Part shown: piece by piece, positions 21,575-30,805 of the stretch
Layout of the letters: every line of letters begins with the position of its first letter
Position numbering within the stretch: the stretch's first letter is position 1
Source: Pieris napi
Lineage: Eukaryota > Arthropoda > Insecta > Lepidoptera > Pieridae
Assembly: GCF_905475465.1 (NCBI RefSeq)
Contig: NC_062254.1
Span: 1,570,001 to 1,634,000, forward strand
DNA length: 64,000 nt
Reading direction: 5' to 3'
The notes under the pieces: model-generated
Database searches by the model: none
Seen by the model: only the letters and a program-made list of their open reading frames with translations
What the model was told of the DNA's origin: nothing
Made by a program: the position numbers and the translations under genes

Positions 21575-23514
21575 CAAGATCCCAGGGCCGCCAGACATCA
21601 CGTATTTTCTGACGGATGAAATGTGGACGATTGGGTAGTGTAAGTATGTACTATGATCGTATGCCTACCTGCTAGCTTGGTCAAACGGCCAATTTCCAGG
21701 TATCAGGTAATTAAGGTACACAAAAACATTACTTACTTCACGTAAATTCTCATGGCTGATTTTTATATAATATGTTTTCGAGTGTATAGTTAAAAATAAA
21801 TTGTCAATACTCCCAGACACTTTCCGTCGGCCATATTGCTTAACAGACGCTTTAAGGGTCTCAAAATAATTAGTCAACTTCACGTAAATTCTGACGCTCC
21901 ATTTTTATATATGTTCATCCGACAACTATTTTAAAAGCTTTGACAAGAAGACAGACCGATCCAAGGGGCCAATCATCCCCTAAACTAAATTTTAATATCT
22001 CTATGAGTGAGAGAGCATTATCTACGCGCATGCGACTGAGTGAGACCGACTGCGCTGTTAAAGCCATGAAAATTACTTGAAAAATTATTATTATTCAAAA
22101 AGGGCAAGCAAAAGCCGTTTAATATTTTGAAGAAAAATGAAGAGTACCAACAAAGCATTTCACCGTTTTGGTACGTTGGATTTTGTTGGTGATGTAGATG
22201 AAGAAGAACGTGTATTCAACATAATACAAAAATTTATCTGTGATGTTTACAATTTTCCTGGAATAATTGATGTAGATGCTGCCAGACTACAGTTGTTTAT
22301 CATTTACATACATGGTATCTGATATAAATGAAGAATTCAATCGAAAGAATTTAAGAAACTTCGATGCCAGTAACTTACCACCTTGTAAAAGTGAGCTTTG
22401 GCAACAGTTTCGACGGGCTAGCTTTGGAACAATGCAAGTATGAAGATGATAAATATTTTCAACCCCGAAAACAATGGCTGGACACTACAAGATGGTAAAT
22501 ATGATTTTCATTGGTTCGATGGAGATCAATTACCGGGTTTTGTCAGTGAGTCGCTGGAAGAACAATCAGGTAAATTATTTTCGTTTCTCATATTATTTGT
22601 ATCTTTTTAGTTTTTTCAGACCTTCATTGTTTAACTTGTTTTTTACAGAGGAAGAAAATAAGGATAATGCTGATGATGACGATCACGATTTAGATATTCA
22701 ATTTCAAGATTGATATTTGATGATGATGATAATGAAGATTAAAAGCCACTGTTAAGAAATATTGAAGAATTAATATTTTTCCACTTTGTTTCCAAATTTC
22801 CAATAAATAATTAATTAAAAAAATTGCTGCTATTTAAATATAAGTGGTATTTTAAAAAAATATTTTTTAGTTCTAATTAATAAATTGAAAAAAAAAAAAA
22901 AAATGTCGGCTATTTTTAGTATTACTTATTATGTGTCAATTTTTTTCTTATTTTTGTTGCTATAATTTACTTGTCAACAAAAGTTCTTAAAATTATAAAA
23001 TATCTGTTCAAGTAATTTTTTTTCATGGCTTTAACAGCGCAGTCGGTCTCACTCAGTCTCATGCGCGTAGATAATGCTCTCTCACTCATAGAGATATTAA
23101 AATTTAGTTTAGGGGATGATTGGCCCCTTGGATCGGTCTGTCTTCTTGTCAAAGCTTTTAAAATAGTTGTCGGATGAACATATATAAAAATGGAGCGTCA
23201 GAATTTACGTGAAGTTGACTAATTATTTTGAGACCCTTAAAGCGTCTGTTAAGCAATATGGCCGACGGAAAGTGTCTGGGAGTATTGACAATTTATTTTT
23301 AACTATACACTCGAAAACATATATAAAAATCAGCCATGAGAATTTACGTGAAGTAAGTAATGTTTTTGTGTACCTTGATTACCTGATACCTGGAAATTGG
23401 CCGTTTGACCAAGCTAGCAGGTAGGCATACGATCATAGTACATACTAACACTACCCAATCGTCCACATTTCATCCGTCAGAAAATACGTGACGTCTGGCG
23501 GCCCTGGGATCTTG
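21575..23514. mobile_element. DNA element with 0.5 kb near-identical terminal inverted repeats (1.94 kb)
   Basis: The left arm (21575-22083) and right arm (23007-23514) are reverse complements over about 508 bp with only scattered differences. The outermost bases are CAAGATCCCAGGGCCGCCAG. Each arm contains a sub-repeat 'agaatttacgtgaagt' preceded by 'tatataaaaat', twice per arm. The centre (22137-22712) carries a decayed gene with an intact-looking intron, and no recognisable transposase. The high arm identity suggests a young insertion or ongoing gene conversion between arms. The flanks do not show a clear duplication, so I cannot name the superfamily. Confidence 0.8.
22137..22712 (+). pseudogene. 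Decayed gene of the long-TIR element, product unrecognised
   Basis: The first frame opens with ATG at 22137 and reads KAFHRFGTLDFVGDVDEEE, FNIIQKFICDVYNFPGIIDV and DAARLQLFI. After a frameshift near 22310 it continues SDINEEFNRKNLRNFDASNL and PPCKSELWQQFRRA. After another shift near 22420 it reads WNNASMKMINIFNPENNGWT and LQDGKYDFHWFDGDQLPGFV. A GT-AG intron (22570-22648, GTAAAT...TTTTTTACAG) then joins in frame to an acidic tail EEENKDNADDDDHDLDIQF. The 'GW.L.DG.Y.F.WF.GDQLP' motif is of a kind I have seen near the end of uncharacterised transposon-encoded proteins in insects, but I cannot name a family. There are no DDE or RNase H motifs. Confidence 0.55.
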
Positions 23515-23529
23515 CTCTATTACAGATGA

Positions 23530-24155
23530 AACATAATTTGACATATTTCGGAGTTCCGAAGAAAGCTCAATTGGCCTATTCGATTGCGGCACAAGATGCA
23601 CATTTTACAATCTAAAATATCCTTTTAAATCCTAAAACTCCTAGTTACTTAAAGCAAAATTGTATGTTCCTTTCTGGTGGTAGTTTTGATTTGCGTTCCC
23701 TTGACAATCTAATTCTTGAAACCCCTACTCATAAAAATGAATTCTATCACTCCTCCTTTACTGTACAAAGTAACCTGCTTTGGAACTCCTTACCTACATG
23801 ATATCAGACGAGCTCAGTAATCTTTTTTTTGAGCATTTATATTCTGCCTCGTAATTACCTATTTATATATTTATTGTGACCCATTAACCCTAAGATTAGA
23901 GTTTACATTTTTCATTATATTATTATTATTTTTAGATTTTACTTTATTTCAATTATAGTTAGTTTTACATGTTATTTTTATGACTATTGTCAATTCTTGT
24001 ACTTTACCCTCTGTAGGTGTTTTTTTTATTTTTCCATACTAGCGTTGCCTGGAAGGAATTGCTTGTTAGCGATAAGGCCGCCCGTTACCTAATAACTTGT
24101 TTAAACTGGTTTTAATATGTATGTTTAAGATAACGAAGTGTAAATAAATACGTGC
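23530..24155 (+). pseudogene. LINE reverse transcriptase C-terminus plus 3' UTR
   Basis: The plus strand reads PSYLKQNCMFLSGGSFDLRS, then ILETPTHKNEFYHSSFTVQS and LLWNSLPT before a stop. This follows the C-terminal pattern 'R....L..P.HR..FY..SF...A..LWNSLP' of Jockey/CR1/L2-like LINEs. The later part, 'tagcgttgcctggaaggaat' and 'gcttgttagcgataaggccg', is a typical insect LINE 3' UTR block, ending in 'taaataaatacgtgcc'. It abuts the end of the long-TIR element. Confidence 0.62.
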
Positions 24156-24902
24156 CACATTCTTACAAGGCAAAATAATCTTAATATGAAAATATAATGG
24201 AATCGAGAACGGCCCTTATGGCCAGAAACAAAAGACCCGTTGTTTAATCTGCACAATCTGTTACACTTGTGCTATAAATCTGCAGACCTTTCACTGAGCC
24301 TGAACGGAGCTCTGTGCTAACTGTACCTAGGATATAATTTAAATACATAAACAGCTTAATCGGCGAAGCATTTTTAAACATAGTATTGTCTTTGATTAAC
24401 ATAACCTTTACACATTTAAAGAAAAAACTTTTTAACCGGATGAAAGTTATTATTATAAATTTACAATTATTTAACATAATTTTAAATTTATCCGACGTTT
24501 CATCCGGTTACGAAATAAATAAATAAATAAATATCGGATCGATTTAAAAAAAAAAAAATTAAACATTACAAACTAAACACTCCTTTGTTTACCGTGACGA
24601 TTTGTTCTTCGGATTGCAATTTCAAAATATATCATTATTAAGATAAAGGACATATTTTATGGATAGCCTTACCCATATTCCTTACTAAAGGGGATACGAG
24701 GGCAAATTGGACAATTAGGTCTGATAGATAAGAAGATTCTCTATAGTAAAGATAGATGATTTGAATCAGTATGGCTACTCAACCCATTTTAAGAAACCAA
24801 AGAGAGAATATCCTTAAGGAGCCACCAACTGGCATTCAAGATTTATTACTTTCGGTGACAAATCCTCTATTTGATAGCATTTAATGAAAAACTTAAAAAA
24901 AA
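24156..24902. other. Unassigned, with a short repeat at 24425-24500
   Basis: 'actttttaaccggatgaaag' and 'tattataaatttacaattat' recur near 53400-53455 ('acttttttaccggattgaag', 'tattataaattgacagttat'), so this is part of another interspersed repeat. The TAAA run at 24521-24533 and the poly-A at 24548-24560 are simple sequence. Confidence 0.4.
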
Positions 24903-25172
24903 CGCTACAACCTTTTTAGGTCCTTAGATTTCTGAATCTGTTTCATGATCATTTGTTAATCTAATAGGCAAGTAGGTGATCAGCCTTCTGTGCCTGACGC
25001 ATGCGCTCGACTTTTTGGGTCTAAGGCAAGCCTGTTTCCTCACGATGCTTTCCTTCACCGTTGTGTTAAATGCGGACATAGAAAGGAAGTCCATTGGTGC
25101 ACAGTCGGGGATCGAACCTACGACCTCAGGGATGAGCGTCGCACGCCGAACCTGCTATGCCAACACTGCTCT
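24903..25172 (-). repeat. tRNA-derived SINE, family A, near full length
   Basis: From the 3' end 'acaacctttttaggtcctta' through 'gatcagccttctgtgcctga', 'gactttttgggtctaaggca' and 'catagaaaggaagtccattg' to the head 'gatcgaacctacgacctcag' and 'atgccaacactgctctgc'. A frame of 182 codons crossing it is incidental. Confidence 0.75.
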
Positions 25173-25695
25173 GCGCTGGTCATTTATATTTATGTAATGA
25201 AAAAGTCGTCAGTATTTTTAAGGTACAAAAAACGTGTTCCACTAGGTTTGCAATATCAAGCGTTTGTAACGAATTACGAGAAGCAATATATATGCAAAAT
25301 TCAACTAGTTTATTGGCTTGCAATGCAAAACCAATTTTACTCCATAGCTGTTAAAGATATGATATTTTGTAATACATACTTGCAAGAATATGGTACAAAA
25401 ATGGTGGTGGTGGTACAATATAAAGTTCGCATATTCTGGCGTTCAAATTTGTCTTACCCGACCCGCGACATAGGTACATGTACAAAACGAACATTACAAA
25501 AAAAAACAATTACTAATAAAAAAAAATTAAGATTATAAAAAACTAAATAAAAATACATTTTATATTTTTCAACAGACTGCGACCCCCTTTTAACACAAAC
25601 TCGATCCCAACTTGAGAAACGGGGTTATATAGAAAGGAAAGGTTATCACTGGCTCACGTGAATTTACGGCATGAACTGCCCTAACACTGGAAATT
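25173..25695. other. Unassigned stretch
   Basis: AT-rich with an A-rich tract at 25498-25530. No domain or repeat end was recognised. Confidence 0.3.
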
Positions 25696-26130
25696 TTTGA
25701 AGTGAAACTTCTTTATCGGGGTTGGAAAAAAATTTTGTGTAACGTTTTTCGGTTACGCGTCAAATGTTTCGGTTACGCGTCAGATTTGACGCGCGTCTTT
25801 TTCTCGGCCCTACCACGGTTGATTCGAAGAGATTCTAAACCATTAAAATAACAAAAATTTATAATAACTATAACAATGATACTAAAAATTATATTACAAT
25901 TTATGAAATTCTGTAATAATCTTAGCGGTAATAAGGTAAAATGAAATAATTGTATTATTTGTATTCAAGTCTGTGATATTAAAAGCCTTTTGTTAAACTT
26001 TATCTAATTTAACTTTATTTAACCAATTTCTGTAAAGTTAGTTGCATATAGATAATTTTTCGAAAAATAAGGTCATTAAGAAGTTTCACTTCTAACGTGT
26101 GTACACTAGTACACGCACATTTTTTTTTGT
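25696..26130 (-). repeat. Modular-end repeat (copy A, about 430 bp)
   Basis: Left end 'ttgaagtgaaacttctttat' then 'cggggttggaaaaaaatttt'. Right end 'aagaagtttcacttctaacg' then 'tgtgtacactagtacacgca', a GTGTAC/GTACAC hairpin, and a T run. The interior ('acggttgattcgaagagatt', 'aaaagccttttgttaaactt') is the reverse complement of the copy at 34690-35075. There is no coding capacity. Confidence 0.7.
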
Positions 26131-26457
26131 ATTAGGCAACTAAACGATAGTGATTGAGTGATTTATTGCAAGCCAATTTAATGCTTATCTTGATTGGATT
26201 GTGCGTAAATTGGCACACGTAGGCGGTGAGATTTTTCTTAGTCTCCCCTTGACCGTTATGCGTTGTCATTTGAATAGCCGTGCGTTGAAAGGTTTGCATA
26301 TTTAAACACGTCGCAAAGACATAATTTATGGTTTGAATATTTTACTCTCCAGGAATTTAGAGCCAATTTCTCGAAGATTCATTAATGATTAGGATTTTAA
26401 AGGTGCCGTAATTATTACCAATTTTTTTAGCAATTTATCTGTATTCAGAGTTCGGAA

Positions 26458-26506
26458 AATTATTGTAGTGTCTAAGGCAGTTTTTGCCTTAGACACTACA
26501 ATAATT
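26458..26506. other. Perfect 22 bp hairpin with 5 nt loop
   Basis: AATTATTGTAGTGTCTAAGG with CA (26458-26479), loop GTTTT, then the exact reverse complement (26485-26506). The central 'ggcagtttttgcc' resembles the LINE segment 'gcaaaaactgcc' seen nearby, and a LINE tail starts right after. It may be a snap-back copy made during LINE insertion or repair. Precursor-like length for a microRNA is possible but there is no other support. Confidence 0.85.
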
Positions 26507-26690
26507 GATGCCACTGAATTTCGAAATTTCCAAACCGATTCGACTTAGGATCCTTCAAGAAATGAGCGTTCCAATTCTCGAAAGGCCGGCAACGCACTTG
26601 GGAGCCTTCTGGCAGTGTAAGTGTCCATGGGGCCGCCCCCATCACATAACATCAGGTGAGCCTCATACCCGTTGGCTCCCATTTAAAAAA
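26507..26690 (+). repeat. LINE C-terminus and 3' tail (LWNQLP family)
   Basis: 'aaaccgattcgacttaggat', 'ccttcaagaaatgagcgttc', 'ggccggcaacgcacttggga' and 'aacatcaggtgagcctcata' follow the family consensus to its 3' end with an A run at 26685-26691. Confidence 0.62.
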
Positions 26691-26762
26691 AACGCGTAAA
26701 ACTTTACCCAAACATCATGGAACTCCGGCTGAGGCCAATTAAGAAAGACATATTTATGTAAC

Positions 26763-27040
26763 AGAGCAGTGTTGGCGTAGTGGCTTCGGCGTGCGACTCT
26801 CATACCTGAGGTCGTAGAACGGCTGTGCACCAATGGACTTTCTGTATATGCATTTAACATTCGCTCGAACGGTGAAGAAAAACATCGTGTGGAAACCGGC
26901 TTGCCTTAGACCCAAAAAGTAGACGGCGTGTGTCAGGCAGAGGATGCTGATCACCTACTTGCCTATTAGATTGACAAATGATCATGAAACAGATACAGAA
27001 ATACACCAGTACTAAAAAGGTTGTAGCGACACTGATTTTA
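26763..27040 (+). repeat. tRNA-derived SINE, family A, full length
   Basis: The head 'gagcagtgttggcgtagtgg' holds an A box-like stretch, but the B box is damaged ('gaggtcgtagaacggctg', part of 'ggttcgatcccc' deleted). The body follows with 'cgctcgaacggtgaagaaaa', 'cttgccttagacccaaaaag', 'gctgatcacctacttgccta' and 'aaaggttgtagcgacactga'. It serves as a good reference for the order of blocks in the other copies. Confidence 0.78.
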
Positions 27041-27388
27041 TCTACAAGTAATATGTCGGAAACCTACTTATCTGGGAACCAAAAATAGAATTCTTTAGGC
27101 ACCGAAATAGATGGGACAACTATGATGGTACCTACCAATGAAGTAAACGCAGAAATATGTCTGCAATTATAAACCCTAATAAGTTTTTAAGCATAAGGAA
27201 GTGCCTTTATGTTTGAATCTATTTCCTAATCGTTGTTAATTTTGTAACACTGTTATCTGTTATCACGTATCTGCGAGATACGCTATCAGGTAAGCCCTAC
27301 TTACGGTGTTTTGCGTTATAACCGACATATTTTGACTTTGTTCCTACTTACCCAGTTGGCGGATTATGGCAAGTTCACATGACTTTAA

Positions 27389-27515
27389 TCTTTAAATATA
27401 TAAATTACGCGTCACGTTGTTTGTCCGCTATGGACTCCTAAACTACTTAACCGATTTCAATCAAATTTGCACACAATGTGCAGTTTTATGTAACTTAAAA
27501 GATAGGATAGCTTAC
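27389..27515 (+). mobile_element. Helitron family B, 5' end only
   Basis: Starts after A with TCTTTAAATATATAAATTAC and 'gcgtcacgttgtttgtccgc', the reverse complement of the right side of the copy at 9312-9682. It breaks off after 'aaaagataggatagcttaca', where another repeat begins. Confidence 0.65.
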
Positions 27516-27519
27516 ATAT

Positions 27520-27690
27520 ATATATAATTCTAATATACGTGTGTATGTCAATAAACTCCTCTTAAACGGCTGCACCGATTTGAATGTTTGTAACATTTTT
27601 GGTTACCATAATTGCATGTATTTTAGAAAGGATAGTTTGTAACATATACTATAGATATAGCATTATATATGATGTGGAGAACTTTATTAA
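27520..27690 (+). repeat. Interspersed repeat shared with 52545-52650
   Basis: 'ttctaatatacgtgtgtatg' resembles a Helitron 5' region. The following 'accataattgcatgtatttt', 'agtttgtaacatatactata' and 'gatatagcattatatatgat' recur at 52545-52650 with substitutions. It may be the 5' half of a third Helitron family; no 3' CTAG end was found. Confidence 0.5.
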
Positions 27691-28044
27691 TAAATAAAGG
27701 AACCTGGAGTGTACCCAGAGATTCAATACAATTACAGATTCTCTAGAAAGTATTTATTTTTGTTGCGAAAGAGCAAGTCACTAACGAAGTAGACGGAAAA
27801 GTGGTCCTGTCAAAAGGGATTGGTTAATTTGTCGGATTTCATTTATGAATATAACTGTAAAATTAAAAATTAAATGTAATGTAAGTGACTGGAGATATGT
27901 GCGTCGTCGTTGTTATCACTTATTTTTTAATTATTTAGATATGTTTTAATTACACTTCGTTGTAAGTAATACAGTGCAATTAAAATATTTTTAAAATTTC
28001 TTACATGATATAGACATAAAGAATGGTTCGAATGGAGAAGTGCA

Positions 28045-28437
28045 ATCAGTGCATGCTGCCTGTCGCTATTTATGGAGCCGAAACCATAACGAACTCAGAA
28101 ATCACGGCGGAAAGCAGAGCGTGCAATGCTTGGCAGCTCCCTACGCGATCGCGTACGAAAGGCCATTCGTGAAAAGGCCGGCGTGAGTGATGAAGTAAGG
28201 TTCCCAACATTTAAGTGGCGGTGGGCAGGCAACATAGCGCCCATGGACAGGAACCGATGGACCCGTAGGCTCCTTGAATGGAGACCTCGGCAGAACAAAA
28301 GACGACTGACGACATCGTCAAGGAGGTTGGCTCCCAGGGGATACAAAGGGGATGCAGGGCGTACTGGAGGAAAATGGAGGAGGTCTACGTCCAGAAATGA
28401 ACCAAATAAAGAGGCTGATGATGATGATGATAATGAT
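28045..28437 (+). pseudogene. RTE-clade LINE 3' end with GATGAT tail
   Basis: Frames read QCMLPVAIYGAET, then MLGSSLRDRVR, FKWRWAGNIAPMDRNRWTRR and LLEWRPRQNKRR. After a shift they read TDDIVKEVGSQG and YWRKMEEVYVQK. This is the classic C-terminal region of RTE/BovB-like reverse transcriptases ('LPV..YGAET', 'KWRWAGHI.R..D.RW', 'W.....E.YVQ'). The 3' end is a GATGATGAT microsatellite (28417-28437), typical of the RTE clade, which has no poly-A. The copy is 5'-truncated and frameshifted. Confidence 0.75.
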
Positions 28438-28534
28438 GAAAGAATGGTATATATATGGTGTTTATACAAACTGAAAATTACAATAGAAAAGGACACCTTT
28501 ATAATGAAATTTAAAACATACTTGTGGAAGTATA

Positions 28535-28655
28535 TTTTTTTTATAGAACAGGAGGACAAACGGGCAGGAGGTTCACCTAATGAGGACACCGCCGCCTAAG
28601 CACAAATTCTATGTCAGAGGGCTCGCGAGTGCGTTGCCGGCCTTTTAAGAATTAA
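28535..28655 (-). repeat. LINE 3' tail (LWNQLP family), minus strand
   Basis: 'ttatagaacaggaggacaaa', 'cgggcaggaggttcacctaa', 'gtgcgttgccggccttttaa' in order: the reverse complement of the family's last 120 bp. It lies about 100 bp after the RTE tail. Confidence 0.62.
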
Positions 28656-29814
28656 AAATATAATATTATTGAGGTTATATAAAAAAGCTACTGAATAAAT
28701 TTTGGGTCCAAAAACTATCGTGGATATTGATAACGTTACATATGTCGACGACTTATTACTTGCGTGCGATTGTGATTGGTCGTAATAATATGACGTAACA
28801 TGTTGCGTGACGCAGATGCTATATCTAAGGCGGCTTGATCGTCCTTTGTTTTTAATTCCCATATCAAGCCCACGATTTCGATTATATTTATACTTATCTT
28901 GCATAAATACGGTTTATAAAAAGATCGATCACTGGCAAAACAAGCATTCCTAAAAATTCTTATCGTCATAATCTTTGATGCATTTTAACCCAATTTTTAC
29001 CGATGAACAGATAAATCGCAGTCGAGATTGTTAAAGATAAATGTATCAAGATAATATTTTACAACTAACGGGTTTTAATATCAAAAGTCATTTGTTCAGT
29101 TTCTGTAACTAAGATGGTGTATATTGTATAGTAGCAAACCGAACAAATTATAAATTTGTGTATGTATTACTTATTATAAAGACTTCCCTCATTATTCATA
29201 AAGAAGTATAGTTTCGACTCTTTCTGGCAAATTGTGTTTAAGCTGTGACAAAAAGGGACAAATGAGGACTGTATTTATTTATAATTTAATTTATTTACAC
29301 TTTGTTGCAGTATTAAAAAATACATTAAAATTAAAATATTTAAATAAAAACAGAAGGCAACTGGCAGCCTTATAATCTTCGAGCGATCTTTTCCAGGCAA
29401 CAACTGTGAGAGAAAAGAAACTGTGCAAAACTACATAATACTTATTAATACTTAGAATAAACTAATGGAACAAAGCAAAGCAATTAAAACATATGTAAAA
29501 AGGACATGAAAAAGAAAAGTGCTCATGAATTACGATAATTTCACACCAGTACAACAGTAAGGGATACGATGTGGACAGGACTTGTATAGTAAAGGCTATT
29601 TTATTTATTACTACGGGCGTTAAATACTGTTAAAATAAATCAATCTAAAACTATTGCATGTAAAAAGATACATTTATGTAATATATAATAATTAAATCCT
29701 CTATTTACGTGTCATGGTGATATGAGTAAAGAAAGTATTTTAATTAAATAAATTTGTATATATTTTTCATTGTTTTGTCTTTAATCTTAAGGGTTTATAT
29801 ATAAGAGCAGAGTT
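28656..29814. other. Unassigned stretch
   Basis: No recognisable repeat ends or domains. Overlapping minus-strand frames at 28614-28969 lack any known motif. Confidence 0.3.
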
Positions 29815-30025
29815 GGCCTAAAGGCTTTAGTGTGCGACTCTCATCCCTGAGGACGACCTCACCTACGAAGGTTCGATCCCTGTGCACCAATGGATTTTCT
29901 TTCTATGTGCGCATTTACCTTATCAATCCAATCGGCAAGTACCCCTACTATATACGATTAATGATCATGAAACAGATTCAGAAATCTGAGGCCTAGACCT
30001 ATAGAGGTTGTTGCACCACTGCTTA
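29815..30025 (+). repeat. tRNA-derived SINE, family A, internally deleted
   Basis: Head 'gagcagagttggcctaaagg' and 'gcgactctcatccctgagga', then B box 'ggttcgatccc'. The central block from 'gaacggtgaag' to 'cctattaga' is largely missing. The 3' end 'gaggttgttgcaccactgct' is retained. Confidence 0.7.
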
Positions 30026-30631
30026 TTATTATTAAGGGTTTATCTATTACTGTATATAATATTACATCATATTGTCAAGTTGAAAATGGTAAAGATATTT
30101 CATATAAATTGCTCCGTTCGCCCACAACATTATGAGTGGGATAATTGCCATTCTATGCCTATTTAGTGGCTTTAAAACTCATCAAAAATATTTTTGTAGG
30201 ATTAATTGATACATAGTTTTAAATAATTTGTCCTACTACCACGTCGGAGTATGATCTATCTTATTTAATATTAATCGCAAAATATGCTCCTACGCGCAAA
30301 ACGCAAAGTCGGCTGGACGAAATCGAGTATTTTTTATATTCCTTGAACTCTGTGGAAGGTTTTTATGGAGAAAAATTTTAAAAATAGTAAAAAAAAAATT
30401 TTGGTCTATTTAGTATAGGTTTTTATTCTGAAAAAGCAAACAGTCTCAATGCAAAATGTTTCATATGTTGGTATATAAACTACTTAAACGGTACCAGTAG
30501 GCTAAATAAAAACCTCATAATAAGGCGAAACGAAGTTCGCGGGGGCAGCTAGCTATATATGTTTTATTACGCTTTTACTAACTAGTTGGGTTTCAACTTT
30601 CAATACTACTACTTAACTATTACTAATACTA
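30026..30631. other. Unassigned stretch
   Basis: Near 30528-30552 the sequence 'cgaaacgaagttcgcggggg' plus 'cagctag' resembles a Helitron 3' end, but the next base is C and no TC start could be found. Confidence 0.3.
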
Positions 30632-30805
30632 TGTGGAACTGCCCAGTGCCCACTGAAGTATTTCCTAACCGATTCGACTAAAGGTCCTTTAAGAAAAGAG
30701 CGTACCAAGTCTTAAATACCGCGAGTGTTCTGGCCTTAATAGTGTCCCTTGAATCAGTTAACATCAGGTGAGCCTCCTACTCGTTTGCCCCCTGTTCTAC
30801 AAATA
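30632..30805 (+). repeat. LINE C-terminus and 3' tail (LWNQLP family)
   Basis: Reads through a degraded 'WNCPVPTEVFPN'-type frame ('tgtggaactgcccagtgccc'), then 'gtcctttaagaaaagagcgt', 'taacatcaggtgagcctcct' and 'tttgccccctgttctacaaa'. It is 5'-truncated. Confidence 0.6.

Noticed and set aside
21665..21883. 72-codon frame in the left arm and its 71-codon twin at 23209-23424 in the right arm of the long-TIR element
   Set aside because: They are the same inverted-repeat sequence read outward from each arm. No known domain, and the frames are explained by the sub-repeats in the arms.
24990..25538. 182-codon plus-strand frame
   Set aside because: The first third is the antisense of a SINE and the rest is AT-rich random sequence; no domain.
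26763..26835. tRNA gene suggested by the A and B box-like sequences in SINE heads
   Set aside because: The heads lack a complete cloverleaf and anticodon arm and occur many times attached to SINE bodies.
28126..28599. 157-codon frame taken as a whole gene
   Set aside because: Only the first part matches an RTE polymerase tail; it shifts frame, runs through the GATGAT tail and into a different LINE. Annotated as a pseudogene fragment instead.
30500..30552. Helitron 3' end on the plus strand
   Set aside because: CTAG is followed by C, no TC start was found and the resemblance is limited to about 30 bp.
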